Shown here: piece after piece, positions 37,041 to 49,900 of the stretch | Position numbering within the stretch: the first letter of the stretch is position 1 | Layout of the letters: every line of letters begins with the position of its first letter | Origin: Todiramphus chloris collaris | Lineage: Eukaryota; Chordata; Aves; Coraciiformes; Alcedinidae | Direction of reading: 5' to 3' | Assembly: GCA_025345505.1 (NCBI GenBank) | Contig: JANVCC010000014.1 | Coordinates: forward strand, 774,559-838,558 | Length of the DNA: 64,000 nucleotides | The notes under the pieces: generated by a model | Databases searched by the model: none | Told to the model about the DNA's origin: nothing | Seen by the model: the letters and a program-made list of their open reading frames with translations, nothing else | Position numbers and translations under genes: made by a program

Positions 37041-38911
37041 GTACCATACTATATCCACTTCTTTAAGGAACTCTATTCCTCTCTTTTTTGCTGTCATCTT
37101 CTTTTATATGAGGTCCCCTTGAGTATTGTTAAATGTTTTTTAGGTTGGGGAAAGTAATTCTTAAAAGTAAATCTGACACAGGGGTAAAATGAGTAGGATG
37201 TTTTTTTAAGAAACGTTTTCAGTTTTGTTTGACTTCTTTTCTGTGTGTCCTTGCAAAAGGGCTGCCTGCAAGTGACAGGCTGCCTGCGCATGTCCGTGTG
37301 CATGATGATTTAATAGCTGGGCAGAAAATCAGAATAGTAGTCATTTCTTCTAAGGGGAGGATGACAGCAGGTAAGAGTGGGTGTGTTCTTTTTCGTTGCT
37401 GGTCTTTCCTCTCATTATGGGTATAATCCCATAAAAAAAGTGAGGGGTTTGGGAGGTAAAAGGCTCCTAAAAGAACAAGGCTACCCAGTTGGGTTATTTG
37501 ACATGTCAAGAGCTTATAATCCTTCACGAAATAAAACTGTTGTCTTAAAAATAGATGGACCTTTCATATCAAGCCAAAATTCCTATATTTTTACGATTCT
37601 TCCATTTTTTCCTTTTAATCTGATGAGCAATGATCAGATCAGATGGAGGGAGTCATAAGGAGAGTATAGGTTGATAACTATGAGAAAAGGCGTATTCTGC
37701 ACTATCTGCTGTGCGATTGTAATTTACAATTTATGATAAGAGGTTAGTGCATCTAACATTTCCATCTCTTGGATTCACTGGGTGTAGTTCCTAGTAGTGT
37801 ATAATGATTCACTGCTGCCACTTTGATGTATCATTTCTTGGCAAAATAATAGGGCAGTGCTGCTACTCCACCCTATTTAGGATCTTCATGGCTTCTTCTG
37901 AGATCTGATTCTGGTTTTGTGCCTCTAATAATTACTGTTATGATGATCAAAATACGTTAATTATTGTGTTAGAAAAACCTTTCATTAAGATTTATCTGTT
38001 GACTTAAATAAATGTGCACCCATCATAGCCTCAGGATGCATGTATGCTAGTTAAAAGCCTCATAAATTGAGGAATAGTCAAAAGGATCATGAAAGGAAAA
38101 AGGTAATTATTACATCGTTTAAATATTTTGCTGGAAGTTTCTATACAGAAACCAAAACCGTTTGGAAGTAATTACATCATGTGGCCTGCATGAAGCTGAA
38201 TAAACCAGGGTCTGTCTTATTTTCTCCTATCTGTGTAATCAGATTTCTAGCACCCCAGTCTTTCTTGATTTTTCTGAATGAAGTGAACCTTCAGTTATAA
38301 GGTGTCAAGGTACAGCTGGCAGTTTGAGGAAGCTGAAAGCGTATCTAAAGTGGACTGAAGTTGTTCCTCATTGTAACTATAGTGATTGAGGCTTTAGTAA
38401 TCTCAGGTCCTGGTAGATTTGGCGTAAAAAAAAAAAAAAATTAAAAATGGAAGAGTATTTCCTTTTTAGAATTTCTCACTGATTGAGGGATATTTGTATT
38501 TACAAGTGCATTATCTTGTACAAAGGACTTGTGCGAGTCTGAGCAGGCTTCCTGTGTTACTGCTTATCAAACTATTTTCACTTTGCTTTGTAGTGGGATG
38601 TGTGTGCAGACACTGGGACCAAGACTACGCTGTGCAAATGTACCACCTTTCTCAGAAGCTACAGTTCAATATCTCTTTAGTTACTGCATAAAAACATAAT
38701 CAAGTTATCTTGACTTTCTTTCCACTCTTTTTTTGAGCATTTTTCATGGCCCATACAAAACAGAAACAGTTCCTATCTGGAATACTGGACTCTTGAAGGA
38801 CTCTTGATTGGCTGGGCAGCCAATGTGATTTGATTGGGACAATATAGCTGTCCTTCTTTTACTACAGACAAACTATATGAGTGAATGCCATCAGTTTGCT
38901 ATCCAGATCTT

Positions 38912-39120
38912 GGATCTCTAATAGCAAGGAAAATCTCCTTGCTTGTTAGCAGGTTAGACAGCAAAGGGAAGCAAGAGACCTTGTCCTCTTCTTGTTGCCT
39001 AGCTAAGCCATACGTAGCACAAACATCCCCAGAGACAGCTCTGGGAAAAGGCCAGGCTTGTTGAATGTATTTAATTACAGTGGTTTTAAGGCAATACAAT
39101 CCTTCTGTGTGTTGGCCCAC
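38912..39120 (+). repeat. Left arm of an imperfect inverted repeat (unassigned family)
   Basis: This 209-base segment matches the reverse complement of 41052-41262 along its whole length, at roughly three quarters identity by eye. Shared blocks include atctctaata, caaggaaaa, ctccttg, gttagcag, agagaccttgtcctct, gtagca, aacatccc, agctctgggaaa and gcaatac/tgatacca-type sequence. On the minus strand it is open for over 70 codons, but with no ATG start and no recognised family. I do not know the repeat family. Confidence 0.8.
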
Positions 39121-41051
39121 TGTCTGTCTGGGGCTCTGTCTGCCATCTAAGGGTAAGTAGTTTTACTTGACATAGTCTACACTTACTTTAGGGATGAGTG
39201 AGATTTACAGCATGTGCAGAAGTGATTCCTATGAAGCAGCTGATAAATAATGTGTTAACAGTTTCAGAGGAGGATGAAGGAGGGTTTTTTTTTTAATTTA
39301 AAATAATAAAAAGGCTCTGCACACAGCTGATGCTTTTTTGCAACAGTATGTCAGGACATGAAGAAAGGACTGACAAAATTTCTGAATTTCCTAGTTTCCC
39401 ATGCTGGAGACATTCAAACCAAAGCCAGTGCCAAAAGATGGTAGACTACTGACTGGAGAGGAAAGCAGTTGTGGCTGATCCCCTACAAAGCAGCAATGCT
39501 AAAGGACACAGAAAATCTAATCAATGTATCACATCAACTGTTCCATGCATTTGTCCTCTCCCATAGTGCTACACAAGAAACCTCCTTGTTTCCTCTCCCT
39601 GCAGATTCCAGGCTGTTTAGGTGTCCTCCTTGTTTTTAAGTTTCTGTGCTGAGTTACCTATGGCTAAGTGTAAATAACGAGGAAGAACATGGGCAGCTCA
39701 GTGGAAGAGAATAAGGTACAGGTCCTTGGGTCATGATAGACCCAATTCACTTGACTGTCAGAACCTCCTCCATGATAAAGCAATCAAAGCTTTCAGATAT
39801 CCAGAACAGACCAGAAGTGATGCTGCATTGTCTTTAAAATTATCACATGGGGTGCTATTTCCAAAAGACCAAGGGCAACAGATTGCTATGCTCTGAATCA
39901 TAAAGCTAGGAGAAGCCAGAATGATGTAGGCATTTATCCTGCTTCCATTTGTTAAATTGGGAACTTGTGTTGCTAATAGTAGCAATTATATGGCTAGGAA
40001 AATTGTTGATGGCTAAGGATTACCACAGAGATATTCTAATTGTGTAGGTCTCTGTAATTTACGCATAGGGCGTGTCTGTGTTAGTGTGTTCATTAGTTAG
40101 ATCAGGAGAGCACTTTTCAGGCAATGCTCAACTGTTGCCCGCTTGCTGAGCGCAGGTTCATATCAGGAAGGGCACCACAGGTCCTGACCTGGGTTCTCTT
40201 TGGACAGAACTAGCCTGGGAGGTGAGTTGCAGCAGTAACAGACCATAGTACATGGGAGCAAATTTAGAGTTTATCTGAACCAAGAGTCACAGAGATCTGT
40301 AGAAGTGTCTGGGTCAGGTCTCCAGAAGAAAAAGAACTCTAGATTGACTTCTGTTGATCCAAACTTCTTGCTAATGTATCCATAACTGTAGTTACCAGTC
40401 CTGAACCAACTAGATTGAGTTATGGAATTGGGAATTTTCTGTGATAAACTCAACTTTCAGTGATACTAGAAAAAAATCTTTCCATGTACATAACAGAGTA
40501 TATCTCCTGACTTAGTTACCCTGCAGAGTTTACATCTCTGCAAATGAAAGCTTGTTTTAGCCTGATGATTACAAACATACAAATGTTGGAAACTAATATA
40601 TAAACATGAATGAAAGCTTCATTCATTCCAGCATAGGTTCGTGAATGCCAATGGAATCAGCAATTAGCAAAAGTTTATGCATAAATATCACTTAGCATAG
40701 TATTGAGGAAAAGCTCTCACAACTGCAGTGTAGGAGCTGGAGTTGCAACTAGACTCAAAGGAGAAAAAAAATTAAAAGTTAGTGAAAAAACAGGGTGTAA
40801 AAGTCATATTAAGCACAGACCTCTTCAAAAGGAGAAGCCTGTGTTTCATCTCACCCAACATTTTTGTGGCAATTCAAATAAAACCACAATTATAAAACTA
40901 CGCACTAAATCCACAGCATTCATGAGACTTCCATTTGAAGCCAGGTGAGAAAGGAAAAAGAGACTTTCTCCCTTGGAGTCAGAGGAATGCAGAGGTTAGC
41001 ACAGTGGTAATCAAATCATGCCACTTACAGTCTGACCCACATCAAGACTGC

Positions 41052-41262
41052 ATGGGCCAAGCAGTAGGAGGAATGGTATCACCTTAAAAACACTGCAATT
41101 CGCATGCATTCAAAAGGCATGGCTCTTTCCCAGAGCTTTCTCTTGGGATGTTTTTGCTACATACGGCTCATCCAGGGAGTTAGGAGAGGACAAGGTCTCT
41201 TATTCCCTTTTGCAGTGTAAGCTGCTAACGAACAAGGAGGTTTTCCTTGTTATTAGAGATCT
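41052..41262 (-). repeat. Right arm of an imperfect inverted repeat (unassigned family)
   Basis: Reverse-complement partner of 38912-39120. Its + strand reads tgggccaa...cccagagctt...gggatgttttt...agaggacaaggtctct...tgctaacg...caaggag...tattagagat. The frame open in the left arm is closed here by stops and indels, so any protein it came from is lost in this copy. The 1.9 kb between the arms (39121-41051) contains no recognised transposase or viral motif. Confidence 0.8.
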
Positions 41263-43919
41263 GAGATTGAAGAGTTTGCCCAAAAGAAGAAGGGGTAATC
41301 TAGCTGATAAATACTAAGCATAATTGCAGAATAACTCATGGATGGTTATTCTGCTGGTGCTTGCTGTGTGTCAGGCACCAGTTTTAACAAAACAGTCCAT
41401 GTGTTTCAGCTCTGTACCAGACTTTCTCTGGCTTTCTCTGCAGGCCAGGGGAAGTCAGCTGCTGAGAGTTCCCAAATTCCCAAACTTTTAGATTTGTTTT
41501 TTCCCAGGCGTCAATGGTGGTATTCCCAGCGTGTGTGCCAGAGTTGTGCCAGCCAGTTCAGCAAAGACTGATGCCTAGTTAAAATGTGCAAAAATGTCAC
41601 TCAGGACTTTTTCTTTGACATGGTATGTCAAAGATAGCGTTATGGAACCGATCGTCCAACTGGTCAAAAATAACTGAAAATATTTGTGGTTGAGACATAT
41701 CTTCTGATGCGTGCATTAACATGTGTGATCTTATGCTTTTTTTTTGTGTCAGATTTGCTTTTCATAGTGTAGTTTTGAGATGTAAAAGTGTAACATCCTG
41801 ATCTTGTGGCAAGACCCAATGTTGCTACTTTGTATTTTCTACCACATCCTGGCATTGATATACCCTTTCTCTATCACTGCTGATGCTGAGGGACCTGTAG
41901 GATTAAAGAGGTTCCTAGCAATCACACTGCAGTTTCCATCCTGATGGTGCATTTATCTCCAGTACTTAGCTTTGGCAGGTCAAAGGCTGCCCTCTGTTAA
42001 GAGTCGTACAAGTGAACACCAGGCTTGCAAAGACATTTTGAAAGACAGGGTGGTGATATGAGCAAGGGCTAAAGAAGTCTCAATCCGACAGTGCTCCACA
42101 CTGCATGACCCTGCGTAGAACTGCAGAGCTCTTCTGCTTTGTCACTTGATGGCAGGTAAAAGAACCTTGCTTAAACATTAAGATTCCTTTCTGTAGCCTC
42201 ATCTAAGGTTATATCGAGTATATTTAAGCCCTATGCAAATATGTGAAAAATATTGGCTGTGTTAAACAATCTAATTCCTTAAGGACTGGATCCTCCACGT
42301 GCTCAAGGGAGGGGAGACTCTTCTGGAGTCCAGGAAAGCAATGCAGGGGCTAATACAGTTACTCTGTGCTCATAAGCCTTATGTCCCTTACCCGGTAAAG
42401 TTGGTGACTTTTTGCTCTGTATTAAGCAGGGAAGATTTTAATCTACAGAAAGGTATCTTCAGAGCCCTCTGATAAAATCATTTAGGTGAATATTTTGCAA
42501 ATCAATTGTCCTGCTTTTGTCTTACGTAATACTTTGATGCAAACCCATGGTTGAATTCATTAGGTATGCTTGCTCGTATCTTTTTTTGTTCTCCTTTTGC
42601 CTTTCAGCGTAACATGTTACAAGATTTTTCCCCTCAGTGCTTACAGACATTTAAAACCAAGAGAATCCCCCTTTCTTTGTGTGTTTTTTAAGAAACCTTA
42701 GAAATTGAGTTGTCATGTTAGTAGAATGTCAGTTCAGACATTAAGAGCAGTATGAATATGGTTCACTGGACTAAAGATGAGCTGCCGATCTGGATAGTGA
42801 GATGGAGATAGTCTTTCAAATATAAAATGTATTCTTATTGCAGGCACAAGCTCTGCCTATTAGTTCCCTAAATTCCCATTTCCATTGGAATTGGGAAATA
42901 TCTTTCAGTAACAGGCTCTGCCACTAGGAAACATGATTTTCTCTTATTTAATTTTTTTCTAATTGAAACTTAGAGACAAAGAAGTGCACAGGTGTAGCTG
43001 TAGGCAGAATAACAAAGTCCTTTCAGGTGTCTTGAAACGATTTTCTGAGTGTAAATCACTGAAGCTTTGTGTGACTAATGGGACCAGAGCTCCTGAGGTT
43101 AGGATTTTGCTGATTGTGCTGCCCTACCGAAGGCAATCTGGAGAAAGGGAATTTCAAAATGAAATTGCCTCTGCAAGGCCTGAAAAAGCTCCTATTTCAT
43201 CTTTTTATGGGATTTTGATCCTCTTTTGTGTGCCTGTACAGCTATGATGTCAAGCAGTAGCCGTCTAGAGGTGATTCTGGGTTTGACACCTCCTATAGTA
43301 TGCCATTATTTTTTCCAGCCCAAGCAGTGGTTGCAGGCAGGTTGTGTGAGCTATTTCCAGAACTTGTCTCTTCTCGAGAAAATTGCCAGCAAATGCTGAA
43401 AGACAAAGCCAAGAAAAAGGCAATTTGTTTTCTCTCTGGAATGCTTTCATATCTCTCTTCCAAGATCTACTTTATATAGTTCTGTTTTCCGTGAGTTACA
43501 TGTAGGGCTTTAGAAGTTAATTTACTCATAACACGTAGAATATTTTCTGTGCAAATGCCATTGGCTTCTGTGCTAGGGATCCAGCTGCCAGGAGCACTGA
43601 GAACTTCCAGCCTGAATTAAACATGGGAAAAGCAGAGCCTATGTTTGAAGCACTTACAGGATGTGCACGTTACCTTCCAGGTGTGAGCTGCACGTGAGCC
43701 GACAGACTGTGGTCCACTTGAGTGTGTGGGCAGTGCTGGCCTTTCCCCCTCACTTCCATCCTCGCAGCAGTATGGCGAGGCTCCAGAGGGAGCACAGCCA
43801 GAATGGAGTCTTCACCTCTGAAGGGCCAACACTAACGTGTACACACTTAACTTGTGTTTCAAGGGCTATTTTCCAATGGCAAAGAATCAAAGCTCTGGAT
43901 AGATGTCCCACTTATGAGC

Positions 43920-44219
43920 CAGACTCTTCTCACTGGTGCCCAATGACAGGACCAGAGGCAGTGGGCACAATCTGAAATGCAAGAAATCCCATTTAAAAAC
44001 AGGCAAACGTTTCCTTTTTTTAGCATAGGGGCTATTGAATATTGGCATAGGTTGCCCAGAATGTTTGTAGAGTCTTCATCCTGGGAGACATTCAGAAGCC
44101 ATCTGAACAAATTTCTGGGCAACTGGCTCCAGGTGGCCCTTCTTGAGCAGGCACTGGGACTGGACAATATCCAAAGCTGTCTTCCAGTGTCAGCCACCCT
44201 GTAACTTTGTGAGCCTATG
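43920..44219 (+). mobile_element. CR1 LINE 3' fragment (first of two adjacent copies)
   Basis: Ordered CR1 3' motifs: 'ttctcactggtgcccaatga', 'caggaccagaggcagtgggc', 'acaatctgaaatgcaagaaa', 'ataggttgcccagaatg', 'tagagtcttcatcctggga', 'acattcagaagccatctg', 'cttcttgagcaggcactggg' and a decayed end 'gactggacaatatcc...cctatga'. It is 5' truncated. The following CR1 copy begins about 60 bases downstream and belongs to a different 3'-end type, so these are separate insertions. Confidence 0.85.
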
Positions 44220-44278
44220 AAATTTTAGCAGCCAAACACACATGAAACACTGTTTGCTTCGTTTGTCCAGCCCTGACT

Positions 44279-45132
44279 ACAGATACTGTAACGTACCAAG
44301 TTGGGCAGGTGTGTTGATCTGCTTGAAGGTAGGGAGGCTCTACAGAGGGATCTGGCCAGGATGGATTGATGGGCTGAGGCCAATGGTATGAGGTTCAACA
44401 AGGCCAAGTGCCGGGTCCAGCAATTGGGTCACAATAACCCCAGGCAATGCTACAGGCTTGGGGAAGAGTGTCTGGAAACTGCCAGGCAGAAAAGGACCTC
44501 AGAGTGTTGGTGGAGAGCTGGCTGAATATTAGCCAGCAGTGTGCCCGGGTGGCCAAGAAAACCAGTGGCATCCTGGCCTGTATCAGAAACAGTGTGGCCA
44601 GCAGGACTAGGGAGGTGATTGTCCCCTTGTACTCAGCACTGGGGAGGCCACACCTCAAATCCTGGGTTCAGTTTTGTGCCCTTTACTCCAAGGAGGACAT
44701 TGAAGTGCTGGAGGGTGCTAAGGAAGGCCAATGAAGCCAGTAAAAGGGTCTAGAGCACAGATGTTCTGAGGAGCAGCTAAGGGAACTGGGGTTGTTTATT
44801 CTGGAGAAAAGGTTCTGGGGAGACCTGAAAGGAGGCTGTAGCAAGGTGGTGGTCAGTCTGTTCTCACAAGTAATAAAAAGTAGGACAAGAGGAAATGGAC
44901 TTAAGAAGCACCAGGGGAGGTATAGATTGGATATTGGGAAAAAATGATTCACTGAAAGAGTTGCGAAGCACTGAAACAATGCCCAAGGAAGTGGTTGAGT
45001 CACCATCCCTGGAGGTATTTAAAAGACATGTAGATGTGGCACTTGGGTACATGGTATAGAGGTGACTTGACAGTGATGGGTTAATGGTTGGACTTGATAA
45101 TCTTGAAGGTCTCTTCCAACCATGATTATATA
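44279..45132 (+). mobile_element. CR1 LINE 3' portion, well preserved, with broken ORF2
   Basis: About 850 bases follow the CR1 3' consensus closely, from 'gtaacgtaccaagttgggc' and 'gtgttgatctgcttga' to the terminal 'ggttggacttgataatcttg', 'aaggtctcttccaacc'. A 95-codon frame from 44447 carries the C-terminal ORF2 signature [19 protein letters not shown] followed by [17 protein letters not shown]. The frame stops at 44732-44734, and the expected arginine-rich continuation is shifted by indels, so no functional protein can be made. Several regions of the consensus are deleted between 44820 and 44860. Its low divergence compared with the other CR1 copies here makes it the youngest large CR1 insertion in the window. 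Its 3' end type is common in neoavian genomes. Confidence 0.93.
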
Positions 45133-46329
45133 CAGAGACTCCTGGACTGCAGAGTCTTCAGGAAATTGTATCAGTGTTCATACAGTGTCACTATTAAGTC
45201 TCTTTCACAAAAATAGCGGTAAGAATAGCAACAATTTGATTGTAATGAAGTCTTAGGAAATTGGCATTTGAGAAGAACTTTAGAGCACTGTAAAAAAAAA
45301 ACCCATCTGTGCAGGTAAAACCCTGTTCTGTGGAAACAGAGGGAAGCAGAAGCTCTGATGCTGAGAGCCATAATCTATGTGAAAAGGCTGGGAAATACAG
45401 TCCATGACTGGAGCAGCTTGCCCTTCATTGTTATTTTTCTCTATGCAGAGCATAAACTGATCTATTTTATTTCAAGATGTCGATTTAAAAATTTAAGTTT
45501 CAAATAAAATCTATTCAAGTTTACATGATGCCTGACATCTCTGCTGCATTTTCACAATCTGAGTGGAAATTAGCATGCTCATGTGCACTTTGAAACCCTT
45601 CTCAGCCTATTTAAAGGCTTGCATGAAACGTGAAATGCCAGAGCATTTCTTACAGTCTTTTCTGGAACTTGAATCTAGAAAATGTTGCTTATATGAAGAA
45701 AAAAAAAAAATCCTACGGAGACTGACAAACTCTTGAATTAAGCAAAATTTCTAAGAATGAGAGAATCATTAGATATTTAATAATCGTGCCTGGATTTGGA
45801 TTTTTCCTCTTATAGTGAGGCATTGTTTCTGATCAAGGTGAACTGTTACCAGCACCTGATTAATTTCCCAAAGATAATGGCCAGCTGTGTTTTAGTCCTT
45901 ATTTAGTCTTAACATTATGTCTGCCAGTGTCTTCTCTTACCAAGATTACTGTTGACTTCGGGCTACTTGGAAGGAGTAGCTCTTCACAACTGATGTGACT
46001 TGAGGAGACAAAATAAATCAAATCATCTTTCCAACATTTAGTTTGACCTAGTTGAAAAATAATCCTTGCCAGTATTTTACCTCCAAGCATGGAAACTGTG
46101 TGGGCCTGTGGTGGGAGAGAGATCTCCATGGCCCTGGGCAAGACTTGTTATTGTTCTGTGTTTCCTTTCCTTCTACTCCAATCTCAGTTACACTCAGACT
46201 CTTGAGCTTTTCGTTTAATAATTTACCGCTGCTAAGCTTCTTCAACATGGATCTCATTTAAATTATATGGTGTCTGTACTTCTTTCTCTTTAGGAATTTG
46301 ATGGCATATCAGGATTAAAAAAAAAGACA

Positions 46330-46349
46330 GATATATATATATATATATA
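46330..46349 (+). repeat. (AT)n microsatellite
   Basis: Ten AT/TA dinucleotide units, flanked by purine-rich sequence. Confidence 0.95.
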
Positions 46350-49300
46350 GGAGGGGAAGAAAGGAAAGAATAGTATAAGGGAAAAAGGAGTTTCTCGTGT
46401 TCAAAAATTTTCATGACAGTTGGAGGCTTCTGGACTGGAGGTTTGTGAAAAAATCATTATCCAAACGAAAATCTTGCAGGCTTTCTCCTCGCTTATATTT
46501 CGAAGGCTTTTTATCTTAACTCATTCTGTGTTTCTTAGGTCCCAGAATACTGTACTATCAAAGACAATCTTTGTTTTAAAATCTAGACCTTAAAATCTTG
46601 AATTAAGAAGCTGCTGCTTATCAGTGCTTAGTGTTGAATTGCAAATGCGTGCTGTGAGGGCATTTTTTTTAAGAGATTTGTGCTAAGATTTTGTTTATAA
46701 CAAGATTTTGTTTAAAAATTGCCACACAATGGAAATGACCTATTGAAAACACTTCTTTCATGTGAGTCAGAGGTTGTTGGGTTTTTTTTTTTGCTTTGAG
46801 GTGATGCAAAATTAATTGTTCAATCTCAGGCTAGGCAAAGTCTTCAAATGGAATTTCCTTCAAGACATCTTTTTAAATGCAGAAGGCAGAGCACATCTCC
46901 AGTGCCATGGAGGCCTTATGCTTTGAAACCATAGGCCACAGATAACAGAGAGAGATGTCAAAAAATGTGCTTATTTGATGTAGAACTGGTACGTGTCTTA
47001 CAAGGCTGACGTAGCGAGCAGTTCTCCTGAGATTCTTATTCAAGCTCTTCCTCCAGTTAAGATGATCTCAAATGGCTTGGTGAAGACAGCTATCTTAGAA
47101 GATACATGAAATGTTTTTATAGTCTGGAATCATAATCCTGTAGTTACCTTGACAACTGCCACTGATATACAACTACATTGTGTTTGCCTCTCCAGATGCC
47201 CTTTCAGATGGTCCTACAGACAGAATATAGATTTTTCTTTTTTTTATTATTGGCTTGAATCATATCTCAGGCAATATTCTATTCAGAAAGCAGGATCCTT
47301 TTATGTGTGTCCTCCTAGCAGGATAAAATAGTGTATTTGCCTTTGCTTGCAAAAGAGAACCATTTGTGACATTGTTCACATATTATCCAATTAACTGCCA
47401 AACAGTTGCTTTCTGTATAAATCTGAAATTCAAATTGGTGTGTTTGTGTTAACCAACCTGGATATCTGTAGATATTAAGTCTGAATAAATCTTCCATTTC
47501 AAGTAATGAAAATTCTGTCACCGAGGATACAATTCTGCCAGTCCCCTTCTCAAGGGGCATGGGGAAGCAAAGCATGCAGTGTTCACAGAATAGGGCCACA
47601 GGAAGGGCATCAGAGAACAGCAGCTTGCATTTGCTGTGTAGAGCAGAGGAGAGCTGAATGGACCATCTTCTTCATCTCAATTTTCATCTCCATTTTCTTC
47701 ATCTCAATGAAGTCAAAACCAGAGAATTTAGGCCCATGTTTGCATTTATTGGTGTGAATTTTGAGCCCTGAGGTGCACTGGGGTCCTGTTAACTCTGCTG
47801 GCTCCCATGGGCTATTCTGACAGAATATGTGTGGGAGAGGGGCAGGACAATGTAACTGCAGCAGCTCTGAGGAGCCAGCTGGAGCTGGGCTGAGAGGTCC
47901 TTCATCCCCTCTCTGAGTTCTCAGGTCTACTTCCTGCTTCCTTGAGGGCCTGCCATCCCTGGGGCAGAGCCCGGGGCCTCAGCCTTGTGCTGTGGGTACA
48001 CAGCCTTCAGTGGGTGTCTGATGTACAGATCTTACCTACTCATTTTTCTGTTTAGATGAAGAGGAACTCATCAGGAGATGTAAATGGCTGGCATCAAATT
48101 TAACCTCACAAGGGTAGTTCAGAAATACTGTTCTTAGGCTGTGTGAAAATCTAGCACTCTATATCCTTAGTCTCTTAAATATAGTTTTACCTTTTCTGAA
48201 GATACCGTTCTGAAATAAAGTCATGCTTTTGTGCTTCCAAAGTGTTTGCATGGGGGTTATTTTGAGAAGCTGGATGCAAAAGGGCTAATCTCTCCCTTCG
48301 GCTAGTAGAGCGCTACCCATCAGACCCAAGTTTAGGGATTTGTAAGGCAGCAGAATGAGGCCAGGATGGGGAATTTAATTAATTTCCTTCAGCCCACGGT
48401 AAGAAGCATGTGCCATGGGGAGTTTGGGTCTAGTGCAGCATGGTGGTGCACAGAGGACAGTTATGTAAGGAGTGGGATGGAGCTGGAAGGAAAGACAGCG
48501 GCTTTGAGTTTGTCCCTGCCTGCTGTCTGTCCTGTGCAGCCCAGGAGGGGATGGACCTGAGCAGTGCTCATCCTGCTGCCTGGCTTCATGGACCCTTTCC
48601 TCCACCTGCCATCACAAGCACCCAGAGAGATCTTTTCAGAGACACCATCTTCCGGTAGTCACAGAGGATAAAATTTAGTGCTGCTTCTCCTCCAGTTTCT
48701 TTTTAGCACTGGGTGAGGTTATATGTAACCGATGATATAAGGAGAGATCAGTCTCGGAAGGATCATGTAAATTTATGCTAACAGCAGTAAATTATTCTGT
48801 GACTTGAAAAATAGATTTTCTATTGATCCTTTTTATTTTTAAAACTATATGAGCATTTCCTTGTTTTGCAGGTTAATTTCAGGTAATCATTCTATATAGT
48901 TTACTGTTGGAGCTAAATAAAAATCATCATCCTACTGCAATGGATGCTATAAAAAGAATATATACGTATATGTTCAAAGAGCAGCTGAATTGGATGGGTA
49001 AAATGGGAGAAAATGCGGGGGGAAGAAAAAGGAAAACAAATTGAGGACAGAATGATGGCAGAAAAAGATCACAACATAAATACTACATTCCATATTCCAT
49101 TTTCTTTCTGAATGGCCTTTTTTTTTTTTTAATGCACTTTTAAATTTAATCTAGAATAGACAGTTAAGAGACTAAGATGCAAGTTTAAAAGCTCAATAAA
49201 GCTGAGAGATACTGAAGTGTGAGAGGAAAGGGCGACTGAGGAGATAAACAGCACAAGGAGTAGGAAAGGATGAAGAAACATATGAAGACAGGAAGAAAGA

Positions 49301-49805
49301 AGAACCTGGAAGGAGATTACAAACAGGTTTGAAGGAGCATAAGATCATATCTAGAATATACAGTGCACAGGGGCTGTCTGATTGTTTACTGTACATGCTA
49401 AGCAGACTATGAGTAGATGGGTCCCTGAGGAAAGAACTGGAGTCACTCCATACTTCAGGATTTCATTGTTGGGAGTTGCATTCATTGCACTAACACAGCA
49501 GAGGAACTCTCAGTGTCACATCCTGCTTGACAGTGACACAGCTTTCACAGCCATGCCTGCTTGCAAGGCACGAGGTGGGCTAGCACAGTGCATGTGAGGC
49601 TGATGCTTTCCTTTCAGTCTTGCTTATATCCCCCCAGGCAGTATGGAAGAGGGTATTGGCTTTGTTCTAGCGCTCAGTTTACATTTTTCTCCCTACCATT
49701 CCATCAAGGAAAATTGCATATTTTCCGTTCCGTTGTGTGTACTTAACTTTTCTCATCCTCTCTGAAAGTCTTCCAAAGCATTCAGCATTCCTGGCATCAT
49801 TGTAT

Positions 49806-49900
49806 TTCCATCTCTGTCTCTCTCCTCCTTCTCCCTTTCTTTTTATCTCTCCCCTTTTCCCTCCCTTCCTTACTCTCTCCTTCTCCATCCCTGTCTGTCC
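49806..49900 (+). repeat. Long polypyrimidine (minus-strand polypurine) tract
   Basis: About 95 bases are over 90 percent T/C, with CTCTCT, CCTT and CTGTC units. The minus-strand frame over it encodes only Lys/Glu/Arg/Gly-rich peptide, which is a composition artefact. Such tracts can form triplex DNA. Confidence 0.85.

Noticed and set aside
38881..41300. The inverted-repeat pair as the two LTRs of a provirus
   Set aside because: LTRs of a provirus are direct repeats. These arms are in opposite orientation and no viral motifs lie between them.
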